Shown here in pieces: positions 8,814-18,375 of a stretch of 64,000 bases of DNA. The DNA lies in NCBI RefSeq assembly GCF_014189455.1, contig NZ_CP050296.1, positions 6,134,001 to 6,198,000 on the forward strand, read 5' to 3'. The notes below the pieces were generated by a model. The model did not search any database. It saw nothing but the letters and a program-made list of their open reading frames with translations, and was not told where the DNA came from. This DNA is from Mesorhizobium huakuii. Its GTDB lineage: Bacteria; Pseudomonadota; Alphaproteobacteria; Rhizobiales; Rhizobiaceae. The first letter of the stretch is position 1; each line of letters begins with the position of its first letter. A program made the position numbers and the translations under genes.

Positions 8814-9530
8814 ATGAATACGCCCAATCTGGGATATCGCGTCGGCACCGGCGCCCACGCCGGAGCCGTCTTCGACGAGGGCCTGCGCCAGCACATGCTG
8901 CGCGTCTACAACTATATGGGCCTTGGCCTCGTGGTCACCGGCCTGGTTGCCTTCCTGGTGTCGTCGACGCCTGCGCTCTATGTCCCGATCTTCTCCAGCC
9001 CGCTGAAGTATGTGGTGATGCTGGCGCCGCTCGCCTTCGTCCTGCTGTTTTCGTTCAAGATGCAGACCATGTCGGCGGCCGGCGCCCAGGCGATGTTCTG
9101 GGCCTTCTGCGCGGTGATGGGCCTGTCGCTCGCCTCCGTGTTCCTGGTCTTTACCGGAACCAGCATCGCGCGCACCTTCTTCATCGCCGCCACCATGTTC
9201 GGCGCCACCAGCCTCTACGGCTACACGACCAGGCGCGACCTGACGCAGTTCTCGTCCTTCCTGATCATGGGCCTGATCGGCGTGGTGATCGCCAGCATCG
9301 TCAACATCTTCCTCGGCTCGACCGCGCTGCAGTTCGCCATCTCGGTGATCGGCATCGCCGTCTTCATCGGCCTGACCGCCTGGGACACGCAGACGATCAA
9401 GGAACAGTACGCCGAGAATTTCGACGCGGAATCGCGCCAGAAGCTGGCCGTCTTCGGCGCCTTCTCGCTCTATCTGAACTTCATCAACATCTTCCAGCTG
9501 CTGCTGAACTTCACCGGCGAGCGGGAGTAA
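8814..9530 (+). CDS. Bax inhibitor-1 / YccA family membrane protein
   Basis: A 238-residue protein with about seven hydrophobic segments, the TMBIM/YccA fold. Conserved features include the N-terminal soluble leader, the YGYTTRRDLT loop after the fourth helix, and the terminal LTAWDTQTIKE and SLYLNFINIFQLLL helices. Bacterial members have been linked to membrane-protease control (YccA with FtsH) and pH-dependent calcium leak. It follows the sigma/anti-sigma pair by 23 bases, so it may be a target or partner in the envelope-stress response. Confidence 0.92.
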   Translation: MNTPNLGYRVGTGAHAGAVFDEGLRQHMLRVYNYMGLGLVVTGLVAFLVSSTPALYVPIFSSPLKYVVMLAPLAFVLLFSFKMQTMSAAGAQAMFWAFCAVMGLSLASVFLVFTGTSIARTFFIAATMFGATSLYGYTTRRDLTQFSSFLIMGLIGVVIASIVNIFLGSTALQFAISVIGIAVFIGLTAWDTQTIKEQYAENFDAESRQKLAVFGAFSLYLNFINIFQLLLNFTGERE

Positions 9531-9547
9531 CGACTGTCCGCTGTGGG

Positions 9548-9608
9548 CAAGGGCGGGGTTCTCGCCCTTGATGCGGAGAGGTGGCCGGAGGAGAGATCCT
9601 CCGGCCAC
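9548..9608 (+). terminator. Tandem hairpins after the sigma operon
   Basis: Two consecutive perfect stems: CAAGGGCG / CGCCCTTG (9548-9570), then a 12-bp stem GTGGCCGGAGGA / TCCTCCGGCCAC with a GAGA loop (9581-9608). There is no T-run, so termination may be Rho-assisted. The structures argue that the next gene starts at 9701, not inside this region. Confidence 0.55.
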
Positions 9609-9700
9609 AATTCGTTCCGGCAAGATCCGACTACGTCTTGAGTCCCCAAGAGCTTTTGCTAGTCTGCCGCGCGGCAGCCTTTAATACCGCGCGAGGACAT

Positions 9701-10585
9701 GTGGCACAGGACAGCCAAACGCTTCAGGGCGACGGCATTTCGGCTGTTATAGTCGGGCAGGGCGCCGAACTGGTTTCGCTGCAGGATGCGAACGGATTTG
9801 AGTTCCTGTGGCAGGCCGGACCACAGTGGCGGCGCCATTCTCCGGTGCTGTTTCCGATCGTCGGCCGGCTGAAGGGCGACCAACTGCGCCATCGCGGCCA
9901 GACCTATCCGATGACACAGCACGGCTTCGCCCGCGACAAGCCGTTCACCTGGGTGGAGAGGGGGCCTCGGTCCTGCACGCTTGTCCTCACCGACGATGCT
10001 GACACGCGTGCGTACTACCCATTCGCCTTTCGCCTTGCCGTCACCTACACGCTCGACCGCCAGCGGCTTGGCGTGACCTTGGAGGTCACCAATACAGGCG
10101 ATGAGCTGTTGCCGGCCTCGATCGGTGCGCATCCGGCATTCAACTGGCCGTTGCTGCCGGAATTGCCCAAGGAAGCCTATCGGTTGACCTTTGCCGAGGC
10201 CGAGCGGGCACCGATCCGCCGCCTGAAGGACGGGCTTTTACTCCCCGACCTGCGGCCAACGCTGATCGACGGCAGGACGCTTGCACTGTCCGAACGATTG
10301 TTCGACGACGACGCCGTCATCCTGGACCGGCCCGCCAGCACCAGCGTGCGTTACGCCGCCGACCACGGTCCGGCGATCGAAATGTCATGGCAGGGAGCAA
10401 AGGAACTCGGCATCTGGTCCAAACCGGGCGGCGCGCCGTTTCTGTGCATCGAACCTTGGCATGGTGTTGCAAGTCCGGTCGATTTTGACGGTGAGGTCAG
10501 CGACAAGCCTGGCGTGATGCTGATCGAACCGGGGGCGAAGCGTTCGCTGAGCTACCGGATCAGCCTGGACGAGGGGCGGCAGTGA
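9701..10585 (+). CDS. Aldose 1-epimerase family protein
   Basis: A 294-residue galactose-mutarotase-like protein of the LacX/YihR type that interconverts sugar anomers or acts on related hexoses. It shows the conserved early block GAELVSLQD, FPIVGRLKGDQ, the TQHGFARDKPF histidine loop, SIGAHPAFNWP and the late FLCIEPWHGV. A GTG at 9701 preceded by GAGGA is the best start. The open frame reaches back to 9581, but that stretch would translate a 12-bp hairpin. It stands as a single gene and its substrate is not determinable here. Confidence 0.87.
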   Translation: MAQDSQTLQGDGISAVIVGQGAELVSLQDANGFEFLWQAGPQWRRHSPVLFPIVGRLKGDQLRHRGQTYPMTQHGFARDKPFTWVERGPRSCTLVLTDDADTRAYYPFAFRLAVTYTLDRQRLGVTLEVTNTGDELLPASIGAHPAFNWPLLPELPKEAYRLTFAEAERAPIRRLKDGLLLPDLRPTLIDGRTLALSERLFDDDAVILDRPASTSVRYAADHGPAIEMSWQGAKELGIWSKPGGAPFLCIEPWHGVASPVDFDGEVSDKPGVMLIEPGAKRSLSYRISLDEGRQ

Positions 10586-10680
10586 TCGGCGGACGGCCAG
10601 CCGGAATCCGACGCCATGGGACCATGCATCCTTCATAACGGATGCTCGGAGACCTGACTGTTCGAAAGAGAAGCCGGATT

Positions 10681-11592
10681 TCAAACCTGTCGGGAGATGG
10701 TGCCGATCACATTGACGAGAAGGCGCGCGGCGGTCAGCGCCGACAGGCCGTCAATATCGGCGGGCGGGTAGAGTTCGACAAGGTCGAATCCCACGATCCT
10801 GGCCCGCTTGCCGAGGCCCGCGATCAGGTCGATCGCCTGCGTATAGGTGAGGCCGCCCGGCGTACGCGCCGCCACGCCCGGCATGATGCCGGGGTCGAGG
10901 CTGTCGCAGTCGAAGGTGACGACGACGCGTGCGCCTTCCGGAATATGCCTGAGCGCCGCTTCCACGCCTTGGGCATGAACTTCGCGCGCGGTCACGAAAC
11001 GGCTGCCATAGTGCTGCGCTGCCTCGATTTCAGCGAGGCGGGCGCTGCCGACGCTGCGCAGGCCAACCTGCACCATGCCGGCGACATGCGGCATCTCGCT
11101 CGCCCGCCGCATCGGGCTCGAATAGCCATAGCGTTCGCCATGCACCTCGTCGCGCCAGTCGATATGGGCATCGATCTGCAGGATCCAGATCGGTCCGTGA
11201 TCCGCAAAGCCGACAAGGAACGGAATGACGACGGAATCGTCACCGCCAAGCAGGATCGGCACGGCCGGCAGGGCCAGGACCTCACGCGTCTTCGCCTCGA
11301 TCCGGACCCGGTTTTCGGCATTGTCGTGCAGGATGGTCGAGATGTCACCGGCGTCGACGCAGCAGGCCGGCTTGCCGTCGAACAACGGGCCGCCGAGATC
11401 GAAGTCCCAGTGCTCGACGAGCGGGGCATCACCCTGGCTGGCTGCACGGATGGCGTCGGCGGCCAACGCATAGCCGCTGCTGTCCTTGCCGGGATAGGTG
11501 CTGCCGTGACCGGCTCCGAAGATCACCGCGCGGAGCGGGCGGCCATCGGCGAGGCGATCGGGAAGGCCGAGAAAGGAAGGTGAGGCGGTCAT
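10681..11592 (-). CDS. Agmatinase/arginase family ureohydrolase
   Basis: A 303-residue manganese ureohydrolase. Metal-ligand boxes are present: LGGDDSVVIP (usually GGDHS, here with Asp for His), IDAHIDWRD and VTFDCDSLDPGIMPG. The agmatinase-like PGGLTYTQA follows. The His-to-Asp change in the first box removes one usual manganese ligand, so activity may be altered, or the enzyme may act on a different guanidino substrate. It converges with the preceding epimerase and has no operon partner. Guanidinobutyrase, proclavaminate amidinohydrolase-like and formimidoylglutamase activities are alternatives. Confidence 0.85.
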   Translation of the reverse strand: MTASPSFLGLPDRLADGRPLRAVIFGAGHGSTYPGKDSSGYALAADAIRAASQGDAPLVEHWDFDLGGPLFDGKPACCVDAGDISTILHDNAENRVRIEAKTREVLALPAVPILLGGDDSVVIPFLVGFADHGPIWILQIDAHIDWRDEVHGERYGYSSPMRRASEMPHVAGMVQVGLRSVGSARLAEIEAAQHYGSRFVTAREVHAQGVEAALRHIPEGARVVVTFDCDSLDPGIMPGVAARTPGGLTYTQAIDLIAGLGKRARIVGFDLVELYPPADIDGLSALTAARLLVNVIGTISRQV

Positions 11593-11781
11593 TTTTGACG
11601 GTCCTGACTATGAGTCCAGCGCGACGGCAGGCTAGTTGTTCGTCGGTTCGATGCCATCACCGAAATCGCGGCGGGCCGGTACGAGTTGCCGAGTTCGAAT
11701 GGGGCAGGGAGCGATCGCATCGCGGACCTTGTTGCAAAGGCCGCATTCTGCAAATCTGAAAGCAAAGTAGGGATCTGCGCG

Positions 11782-12345
11782 ATGAAAAGCCTTCTGCTGC
11801 TGGCGGCTTGTGGCTTGCTGCTTGCCGCCTTGGCGCCAGCCATGGCCAAGGATCAAGCACGTGCCTCGGACAAGGCGGCACTTGCCGAATGCCTAAAATA
11901 TGTCAGCGATTTTCCTGGCGACGTTCCCGGTGTGAATGAAGCGCCAAAGCCGGCATCCCATATCGACAACGCAATCAAGCTCGCCGGCCACGAACCTGCC
12001 TCGTGCATAAACTATGTAACCGATCTGTGCTCTTTCGAGATCGACGATGGCCAGTCACAGTTGGGCTTGATCGATTGCGCCGACCGCGAGGTCAGTGTGT
12101 GGGAGGATCGTCTCAACACGACCTACGATGCGCTCATGGCCAAGGCCGGCACACCCAAATTGCGGGAAGGCTATCGCAAGATGCAGCGCGCATGGATCGC
12201 TTATCTAAATGCGCGCTGTGCGGCAGAAGGGTCCGCCGAAACCGTCAACACCGATCGCCAGAGCAATATTATTGTCAGCTGCATGCTTGATGCGACGGCC
12301 CGGCAGGCACTGATCCTTGATGATGAGCTGTCGGATCTGAAGTGA
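11782..12345 (+). CDS. Secreted LprI-like (DUF1311) protein
   Basis: A 187-residue exported protein with a signal peptide ([22 protein letters not shown]) and cleavage expected after AMA. The C-terminal half carries the DUF1311/LprI pattern: [19 protein letters not shown] cysteine and tryptophan spacing, [15 protein letters not shown] and NARCAAEG. Mycobacterial LprI inhibits lysozyme, but most members are uncharacterised. The ATG at 11782 was chosen because it starts the signal peptide; upstream codons in the frame do not fit one. It is separate from nudI, which begins 46 bases later. Confidence 0.8.
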   Translation: MKSLLLLAACGLLLAALAPAMAKDQARASDKAALAECLKYVSDFPGDVPGVNEAPKPASHIDNAIKLAGHEPASCINYVTDLCSFEIDDGQSQLGLIDCADREVSVWEDRLNTTYDALMAKAGTPKLREGYRKMQRAWIAYLNARCAAEGSAETVNTDRQSNIIVSCMLDATARQALILDDELSDLK

Positions 12346-12391
12346 TCCAGCGACGAGAGATGGCGAAGGCAAATCACAGAAAGACCTGGCA

Positions 12392-12823
12392 ATGAAGCAG
12401 AGGATTATCGTCTGTCCGCTGATCGAGAACGATGGCGCATATCTGCTTTGCAAAATGCCAAGCGACCGAGGCGTGTTTCCAGGCCAATGGGCTTTGTCCG
12501 GTGGCGGGATGGAAGCCGGAGAGAACATCGAAGAGGCACTTCGCCGGGAGATCCGGGAAGAGCTTGGTGACAAGTTGGAGATCGTGCAAGCGACCCCTTG
12601 GACATTTCGCGATGATGTTCGGGTCAAGACGTATGCGGACGGGTCGACCGAGGAAATCTACATGATTTACCTCATCTTCGATTGCCGCGCCGCCAACCGG
12701 ACGGTGGAACTCAACGATGAGTTTGAGGATCACGCATGGGTTCGTGCGGGCGCGTTCGATTCCTATGACCTGAATGCAGCCACACTGATAACTTTGGCTG
12801 CGAAGGGCCTGATTCAGGGCTGA
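12392..12823 (+). CDS. nudI: Nucleoside triphosphatase NudI (Nudix hydrolase)
   Basis: A 143-residue Nudix enzyme. The start [19 protein letters not shown] and the segment [20 protein letters not shown] closely match NudI, which hydrolyses pyrimidine deoxynucleoside triphosphates. The Nudix box is complete ([18 protein letters not shown] followed by REELGD), as is the [12 protein letters not shown] strand. The resemblance to enterobacterial NudI is striking for an alphaproteobacterium and may point to transfer, which a phylogeny would settle. Confidence 0.93.
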   Translation: MKQRIIVCPLIENDGAYLLCKMPSDRGVFPGQWALSGGGMEAGENIEEALRREIREELGDKLEIVQATPWTFRDDVRVKTYADGSTEEIYMIYLIFDCRAANRTVELNDEFEDHAWVRAGAFDSYDLNAATLITLAAKGLIQG

Positions 12824-13000
12824 CCTCTGGGGGCTGTGAAAGGACTGCAACGTCCGGCATCCACGACATCATAAAGTCGCATAAGATAGATTATGGAACT
12901 GAAGCATTGACCAGCAGCTGGAAATTGCTGCTGATTTTCATAGGCTTGGCACGATCGATGCGTATTGCCCTGAGCTGATGGCCAACGCTACGCTGCGTGA

Positions 13001-13305
13001 ATGACGACAGCAAAGCCTGAGATCGAAGTGGCGATTGAAGTGTTCGTGCATGGCTACAGCATGGGCAGAAGCCGCACCTTTCCGGTGCCACCTGGTGCGA
13101 GGCCATGTTTGTCGAGCCTTCTCATCGGCGCCGCGGCATCGGCCAGGCGCTGATGGCTAAAATGCTGCACGACGACCAGGCCCATGGATCGCGCTGCTCG
13201 GTGCTGATGGCGACACATGCCGGAGCGCTGCTTTATCCCCGCATGGGCTATGAGCGGATTGGAACGCTGCTGATATTCGGCCCAAAGAGCCGAACGCTCT
13301 CATAA
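13001..13305 (+). pseudogene. GNAT N-acetyltransferase remnant with internal deletion
   Basis: The first part, from ATG 13001, reads VAIEVFVHGYSMGRSRTFP, the usual N-terminal block of a rhizobial GNAT family. A different frame from about 13085 then reads EAMFVEPSHRRRGIGQAL, the acetyl-CoA-binding motif A, and continues to a normal GNAT end (YPRMGYERIG). Around 60-70 residues between the two blocks are missing and the frames differ, so this is a deletion plus frameshift and not a single-base error. The 3' part alone (13105-13305) is an open frame of 66 residues but lacks the N-terminal half of the fold. Confidence 0.7.
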
Positions 13306-13318
13306 GAGGTCGTTCATA

Positions 13319-14137
13319 TCACGCTGATTCATAAGGAATTTCGATCACCATGCCGTCATAGGCCGGCACCACGTGATCAGGCGTCTCGGCCATCACTGTG
13401 GCATAGTCGAGCGGCACGTGCATGTGGGTCAGCACGGCATTCCTCGGCGCCAGCCTCTCGATCCATTCCAGCGCCTGGCCGAGCGAGAGATGGCTTGGAT
13501 GGGTGTTGTACTGCAGCGCGTCGATGACCAGCATTTCCAGGCCTCGCAGCCGCTCGGCGGTGGCGTCGGGAAAGCCGCTAATATCAGGGCAATAGGCCAG
13601 GCCGCCAATGCGGAAGCCGAGCGAGATGATGTCGCCATGGAATTGCGGCAGCGGCTCGAGGGTGAGGGCACCCCCCTCGCCTTCGATCACCACGGGCTTT
13701 GCGTGGTCGATGATATGGGCCCGCACGATCGGCGGATAGGAGCTGCCCGCCGGTGTCTCGAAGCAATAGCCGAACGCCTGTCGCAGACGCAGCATCGTCG
13801 GCTGGTCGGCATGGATGTCAATCAGGTGGCGCTGCTCCTGCACATAGCCGCGCAGATCGTCGATGCCGTGGATATGGTCGGCGTGCGGGTGCGTGTAGAC
13901 GACCGCATCGATGCGTTTGACCGAAGCGAGCAGCATCTGCTCGCGGAAATCCGGCCCGGTGTCGATGACCACGGTGGTGCGGCCGCCATTGGCCGCAATC
14001 CGCTCGACCAGTGCCGCCGTGCGCATGCGCCGGTTCCTCGGATTGGTCGGGTCGCAATTGCCCCAGTCGCCGGTGATGCGCGGCGTACCTGGCGACGAGC
14101 CGCAGCCGAGAATGGTGAGGCGCAGCCGGTCAGTCAT
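13319..14137 (-). CDS. MBL-fold metal-dependent hydrolase (PhnP-like)
   Basis: A 272-residue metallo-beta-lactamase-fold phosphodiesterase. The metal-binding motif is intact (VYTHPHADHIHGIDDLRGY), and further ligands appear in PQFHGD, YCPDISGFPD and LTHMHVPLDY. The opening LTILGCGSSPGTPRI is typical of the PhnP/RNase Z branch. It ends the metG-tatD run, starting 4 bases after tatD stops. Rhizobial genomes often place it there, but the substrate is not known from sequence. Confidence 0.9.
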   Translation of the reverse strand: MTDRLRLTILGCGSSPGTPRITGDWGNCDPTNPRNRRMRTAALVERIAANGGRTTVVIDTGPDFREQMLLASVKRIDAVVYTHPHADHIHGIDDLRGYVQEQRHLIDIHADQPTMLRLRQAFGYCFETPAGSSYPPIVRAHIIDHAKPVVIEGEGGALTLEPLPQFHGDIISLGFRIGGLAYCPDISGFPDATAERLRGLEMLVIDALQYNTHPSHLSLGQALEWIERLAPRNAVLTHMHVPLDYATVMAETPDHVVPAYDGMVIEIPYESA

Positions 14138-14140
14138 CGT

Positions 14141-14935
14141 TCAGGCACTCTGCTCGGCAGGTCGCGGCATCTTGCCGAAAAGCCGGAAGAAATTGTTCGT
14201 CGTCAGATCAGCGACTTCAGCCTCGCTGACGCCAATCGTTTCCGCCAGCACTTTGGCAGTGTGCGCGACATAGGCCGGCTCGTTGCGCTTGCCGCGAAAC
14301 GGTATCGGCGCCAGATAGGGTGCGTCTGTTTCGACCAGCAGCCGGTCACGCGGCACGTCGGCTGCGATGGCGCGCAATTCAACTGAGTTCTTGAAGGTCA
14401 GGATGCCCGAGAACGACACATAGCCGCCGAGCGCGACGCCCACCTCGGCCAGCCGGCGCCCTGAGGAGAAACAGTGCAGGATGAAGGGGAAGGCGCCCTT
14501 CCCTGTTTCATCCTCGAGAATGGCTGCCATGTCGTCATCGGCGTCGCGCGAATGGATGACGAGAGGCAGGCCGGTCTCGCGAGCGGCGGCGATGTGATTG
14601 CGAAAGCCCTGCGCCTGCGCATCGCGCGGCGCCTTGTCGTAGAAATAATCGAGCCCCGCCTCGCCGATCGCCACCACCTTCGGATGAGCCGACAGACGGA
14701 CGAGCTCGGCAGTCGTGACGTCGAGTTCCTCGGCGGCATTGTGCGGGTGGGTGCCAACGGAACAAAAGACCTCGTCGAAACTCTCCGCGATTTCAAGTAT
14801 TTGCTGAAACCGCTTCACACGGGTCGAGATCGTCACCATGCGGCCGATGCCGGCCGCTTTGGCGCGGGCGACAATGGCCGCCCGCTCCTCGGTGAAATCC
14901 GGAAAGTCCAGATGGCAGTGGCTGTCGACGAGCAT
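14141..14935 (-). CDS. TatD-family metal-dependent hydrolase/DNase
   Basis: A 264-residue TIM-barrel hydrolase. The metal ligands are visible: DSHCHLDFPDF at the start, GEAGLDYFYDK, VIHSRDADDD, ILHCFSSG and LVETDAPYLAP. TatD proteins act as 3'-5' exonucleases in DNA repair and turnover; this branch (YcfH-like) sits in the metG-tatD operon across bacteria. The start overlaps the metG stop by one base, indicating coupling. Confidence 0.95.
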   Translation of the reverse strand: MLVDSHCHLDFPDFTEERAAIVARAKAAGIGRMVTISTRVKRFQQILEIAESFDEVFCSVGTHPHNAAEELDVTTAELVRLSAHPKVVAIGEAGLDYFYDKAPRDAQAQGFRNHIAAARETGLPLVIHSRDADDDMAAILEDETGKGAFPFILHCFSSGRRLAEVGVALGGYVSFSGILTFKNSVELRAIAADVPRDRLLVETDAPYLAPIPFRGKRNEPAYVAHTAKVLAETIGVSEAEVADLTTNNFFRLFGKMPRPAEQSA

Positions 14936-16488
14936 CAGGCGTTCGCACCCTGCTGTTCGACATAACGCGGAAACACGCCTTCCGGCACCGGCAATGCCGT
15001 GCCGGAAACCAGTGCATAGTCGGCGTGGACATACTCGAAGTTACGCTTGTCCGCCGGCACCGCCAGCAGGTCGAGCAGCTTGGCGGCCGACCCCGGAATG
15101 TAAGGCTGGCTCAGAAGTGCGACGCGACGGACGATTTCGGCGGTCGTCCACAGCACCGTTTCCATTCGCGCCGGGTCGGTCTTCTTCAGCGCCCAGGGCT
15201 CCTGAGACGTGAAATAGCGATCGGCCTCGGCGGCGACGCCGAAGATTGCCGCCAGCGCCAGATGGATACCCTGCTCCGTCATCGCCTTGCGCGCTGTGCC
15301 AAGCGCTTCCACTGCCTGGTCGAGGATCGCACTGTCGGCTTCGGTCAGCTCGCCACGCTGCGGCACCACGCCGCCACAATTCGCGGCGATCATCTTCAGC
15401 GAGCGTTGCGTCAGATTGCCGAGGCCGTTGGCGAGGTCGGCATTGGTGCGGTTGACGATCGCTTCATGGCTGTAGCTCCCGTCCTGGCCGAACGGCACCT
15501 CGCGCAGGAAGAAATAGCGCACCTGGTCGACGCCGTAGTGGTCGACCATGGTGAACGGGTCGATGACGTTGCCGACCGATTTCGACATCTTCTCGCCGCG
15601 GTTGAACAGGAAGCCGTGACCGAAGACGCGCTTCGGCAGCGGGATGCCTGCCGACATCAGGAAGGCCGGCCAATAGACTGCGTGGAAGCGCACAATGTCC
15701 TTGCCGATAATATGCGCATCGGCCGGCCAGAAGCGCCATTTCTCATCATTTTCATCGGGATAGCCGACGCCAGTAATGTAATTGGTCAACGCGTCGACCC
15801 AGACATACATGACGTGCTTCTCGTCGCCCGGCACCGGCACGCCCCAGTCAAAGGTGGTGCGCGAGATCGACAAATCCCTGAGCCCGGATTTGACGAAGCT
15901 CATCACTTCGTTGCGGCGCTCGGCCGGGCCGATGAAGTCGGGCTGGTTTTCGTAGAGCGCAATGAGCTTGTCCTGGTAGGCCGAGAGCCGGAAGAAATAG
16001 CTCTCTTCCTCGACCCATTCGACCGGCGTTCCCTGTGGCCCGTAGCGGACATTGTCCGGGCGGACCTCCGTCTCCTCCTCGCCGTAATAGGCTTCGTCGC
16101 GCACCGAGTACCAGCCGGCATAGCCGCCCTTGTAGATGTCGCCATTGGCGTCCATCGCCTTCCAGATCGCCTGCGAGGACGCGTAGTGCCGCTCTTCGGT
16201 GGTGCGGATGAAATCGTCATTGGAGGCGTTGAGCGCGGTCGCCATGCGCTTGAAATCGGCCGAATTGCGGTCGGCCAGTTCGCGCGCCGAAATGCCGTCG
16301 CGCTTCGCCGTCTGCAGCATCTTGATGCCGTGCTCATCCGTACCGGTAAGGAAGAACACGTCCTTGCCGTCGAGCCGCTGGAAGCGCGCAAGCGCGTCGG
16401 TGGCGATCAACTCGTAGGCATGGCCGATATGCGGCTTGCCGTTCGGATAGGAAATCGCGGTCGTGATGTAGAATGTGTCGCGTGACAT
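14935..16488 (-). CDS. metG: Methionyl-tRNA synthetase
   Basis: A 517-residue class I synthetase that charges tRNA-Met. HIGH is at residues 20-23 ([12 protein letters not shown]) and the KMSKS loop near residue 300 ([13 protein letters not shown]). The zinc-knuckle insertion lacks the four-cysteine pattern, as in the MetRS form common in alphaproteobacteria. It has no C-terminal tRNA-binding appendix. It lies downstream of holB in the same direction and upstream of tatD, the widespread holB-metG-tatD order. Confidence 0.98.
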   Translation of the reverse strand: MSRDTFYITTAISYPNGKPHIGHAYELIATDALARFQRLDGKDVFFLTGTDEHGIKMLQTAKRDGISARELADRNSADFKRMATALNASNDDFIRTTEERHYASSQAIWKAMDANGDIYKGGYAGWYSVRDEAYYGEEETEVRPDNVRYGPQGTPVEWVEEESYFFRLSAYQDKLIALYENQPDFIGPAERRNEVMSFVKSGLRDLSISRTTFDWGVPVPGDEKHVMYVWVDALTNYITGVGYPDENDEKWRFWPADAHIIGKDIVRFHAVYWPAFLMSAGIPLPKRVFGHGFLFNRGEKMSKSVGNVIDPFTMVDHYGVDQVRYFFLREVPFGQDGSYSHEAIVNRTNADLANGLGNLTQRSLKMIAANCGGVVPQRGELTEADSAILDQAVEALGTARKAMTEQGIHLALAAIFGVAAEADRYFTSQEPWALKKTDPARMETVLWTTAEIVRRVALLSQPYIPGSAAKLLDLLAVPADKRNFEYVHADYALVSGTALPVPEGVFPRYVEQQGANA

Positions 16489-16572
16489 GAATGAACCATC
16501 ATGAATGTCTGAATGGAAGCCGTGGCGGTGGATATCGCATCGGAATGGCGATTGCCATCCCGGTGGGGGCCG

Positions 16573-17628
16573 TCACATTCGCATCGCAGAATTCAGGCGG
16601 TCGATCATGGTCAAGGCGTGCTGCTTCTTGTCGAGATTGTAGGTGTCGGTCTCAGATATCGCGTCCAGCGCCTCATGCCAAGTGTCCGACAGGATTTTGG
16701 CCCGCGCGAGATCGCCCGACAGCGCTGCCTGGCTCGCGGCGTCCGACAACAAGTCGAGCGCCCGGCGGTTGAAGATATCGAACTGGATCGCCTGGTCGCG
16801 GCCGGCGACGGCTTCCGCTAGCCGATAGGCTCCGCCGATGTCGTTCTTTCCCTTCGCCACCAGCGCATCGAGCGTCTCGGCGATCTCAAGCCCACCATAT
16901 TGCGTCAACAGGATCGCGTTGCGGGCGCTGCCCCCTGCCCGTTCGACCAGTGCCGCCCGCGCAGCCGGATCGTCCGGTGGCGGCGGTTCGGCGGTCTGCA
17001 GCACCGCCAGCAAATCGTCGGCGTCGAGCGGCGTCAGGCGTATCACCTGGCAGCGCGAGCGGATCGTCGGCAGCAGGCTGCCCGGCGCATGGACGATAAG
17101 AATGAACAGCGTTCGCGCCGGCGGCTCCTCAAGATTCTTCAGCAAGGCATTGGCGGCATTGGCATTCATGTCGTCGGCCGGATCGACGATGACGACCCGG
17201 TAGCTGCCATCATGCGAGGTCATCGACAGGAAGCGGCTGACCCTGCGGATCTCGTCGACGGTGACGACTGTCTTGAAGCTCTTGGTCTTGTCGTTCATCG
17301 GCCGGGTCAGATGCAGCACGCCCGGATGCGCCCCGGTGGCGATCTGGCGAAACAGCGGCGAGGCAGGATCGGGACTGGCCAGGCTTTCCGGCGCCTGCGC
17401 GAAGGCTGGGTGCTTCAAGAGGTGATGGGCCAGATGGAAGGCCAGCGTCGCCTTGCCGATGCCGACCGGTCCGGCAAAGATCAGCGCATGCGGCAGCTTT
17501 CCCGATCGATAGGCGGCGGCGAGCATCTCGGCGGCCTGCCTGTGCCCGACCAGACGGGGCGTTTCGGACGGTTCGGGCACGCCGTCCAGCGTATCATGCT
17601 GTTCCGGTGCGATGCGTTCGAAGATCAT
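16573..17628 (-). CDS. holB: DNA polymerase III subunit delta'
   Basis: A 351-residue clamp-loader subunit. It shows the AAA+ P-loop region [20 protein letters not shown], the SRC motif ([13 protein letters not shown]) and the [19 protein letters not shown] sensor stretch. GPVGIGKAT keeps the P-loop lysine, but delta' subunits generally do not hydrolyse ATP. The zinc-module cysteines of E. coli delta' are not apparent. The start overlaps the tmk stop (ATGA). Confidence 0.95.
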   Translation of the reverse strand: MIFERIAPEQHDTLDGVPEPSETPRLVGHRQAAEMLAAAYRSGKLPHALIFAGPVGIGKATLAFHLAHHLLKHPAFAQAPESLASPDPASPLFRQIATGAHPGVLHLTRPMNDKTKSFKTVVTVDEIRRVSRFLSMTSHDGSYRVVIVDPADDMNANAANALLKNLEEPPARTLFILIVHAPGSLLPTIRSRCQVIRLTPLDADDLLAVLQTAEPPPPDDPAARAALVERAGGSARNAILLTQYGGLEIAETLDALVAKGKNDIGGAYRLAEAVAGRDQAIQFDIFNRRALDLLSDAASQAALSGDLARAKILSDTWHEALDAISETDTYNLDKKQHALTMIDRLNSAMRM

Positions 17629-18365
17629 ACCGGTGCGGCCTGCCTGTTGCGTGCGGGCGCCCTCGCCTCCAGAGCCGCGAATACGGCCGCTGTGACGACG
17701 TGCTCCACCGTATCGGGATCGGCGGACGCGTCGACGACGATGCAGCGTTCCGGCTCAGCCGCGGCGATCGCCAGAAAGGCATCGCGCCGGGCCTGATGGA
17801 TATCAAGCGTCTCCTTTTCGAAGCGGTCGGCGCCGGCATCGCTGCCGCGCCGCAGCGTCGCGCGCTTGAGGCCTTCGGTCGGATCGATATCGAAGATCAG
17901 CGTCATGTCGGGCATCATGCCGTTGATGGCGACCTGTTCGAGCGCAGCCATGAACGCCGGGTCGATCCCGCCGGTAACGCCCTGGTAGACGCGCGAGGAA
18001 TCCAGGAAACGGTCGCAAAGCACGATCGAACCGCGCTCGACCGCCGGCCGGATGACCTGCTCGACATGGTCGGAACGCGCGGCGGCGAAGAGCAGCGCTT
18101 CCATCTTCGGTCCGAACGGCTCCGCGGCACCCGAAAGCAGCACATGCCTGATCGCTTCGGCGCCCGGCGAGCCGCCCGGTTCGCGCGTCAGCAGGACATC
18201 ATATTTCTTGGCGCGCATCTTCCTCGCCAGCCGTTCGATCTGCGTCGACTTGCCTGCGCCCTCGCCGCCTTCGAAGGTGATGAAAAATCCGCGCGCCAAT
18301 CGAAAGGGCCTTTGTCCAGGTGGATTGTTGCGCTCTAGATAGTCCGCGTTCGGGAAAACGTCCAT
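17625..18365 (-). CDS. tmk: Thymidylate kinase
   Basis: A 246-residue dTMP kinase. The P-loop is [12 protein letters not shown], followed by the [10 protein letters not shown] (DR[Y/F]-loop) block, the DRFLDSS motif and a lid segment [14 protein letters not shown] 18365 lies 11 bases after the dacF-like stop. It gives an N-terminal extension of about 30 residues before [11 protein letters not shown]; a TTG start inside that stretch would give a more typical length. It belongs to the dacF-tmk-holB-metG-tatD operon. Confidence 0.95.
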   Translation of the reverse strand: MDVFPNADYLERNNPPGQRPFRLARGFFITFEGGEGAGKSTQIERLARKMRAKKYDVLLTREPGGSPGAEAIRHVLLSGAAEPFGPKMEALLFAAARSDHVEQVIRPAVERGSIVLCDRFLDSSRVYQGVTGGIDPAFMAALEQVAINGMMPDMTLIFDIDPTEGLKRATLRRGSDAGADRFEKETLDIHQARRDAFLAIAAAEPERCIVVDASADPDTVEHVVTAAVFAALEARAPARNRQAAPV

Positions 18366-18375
18366 GCCGTCGGTG

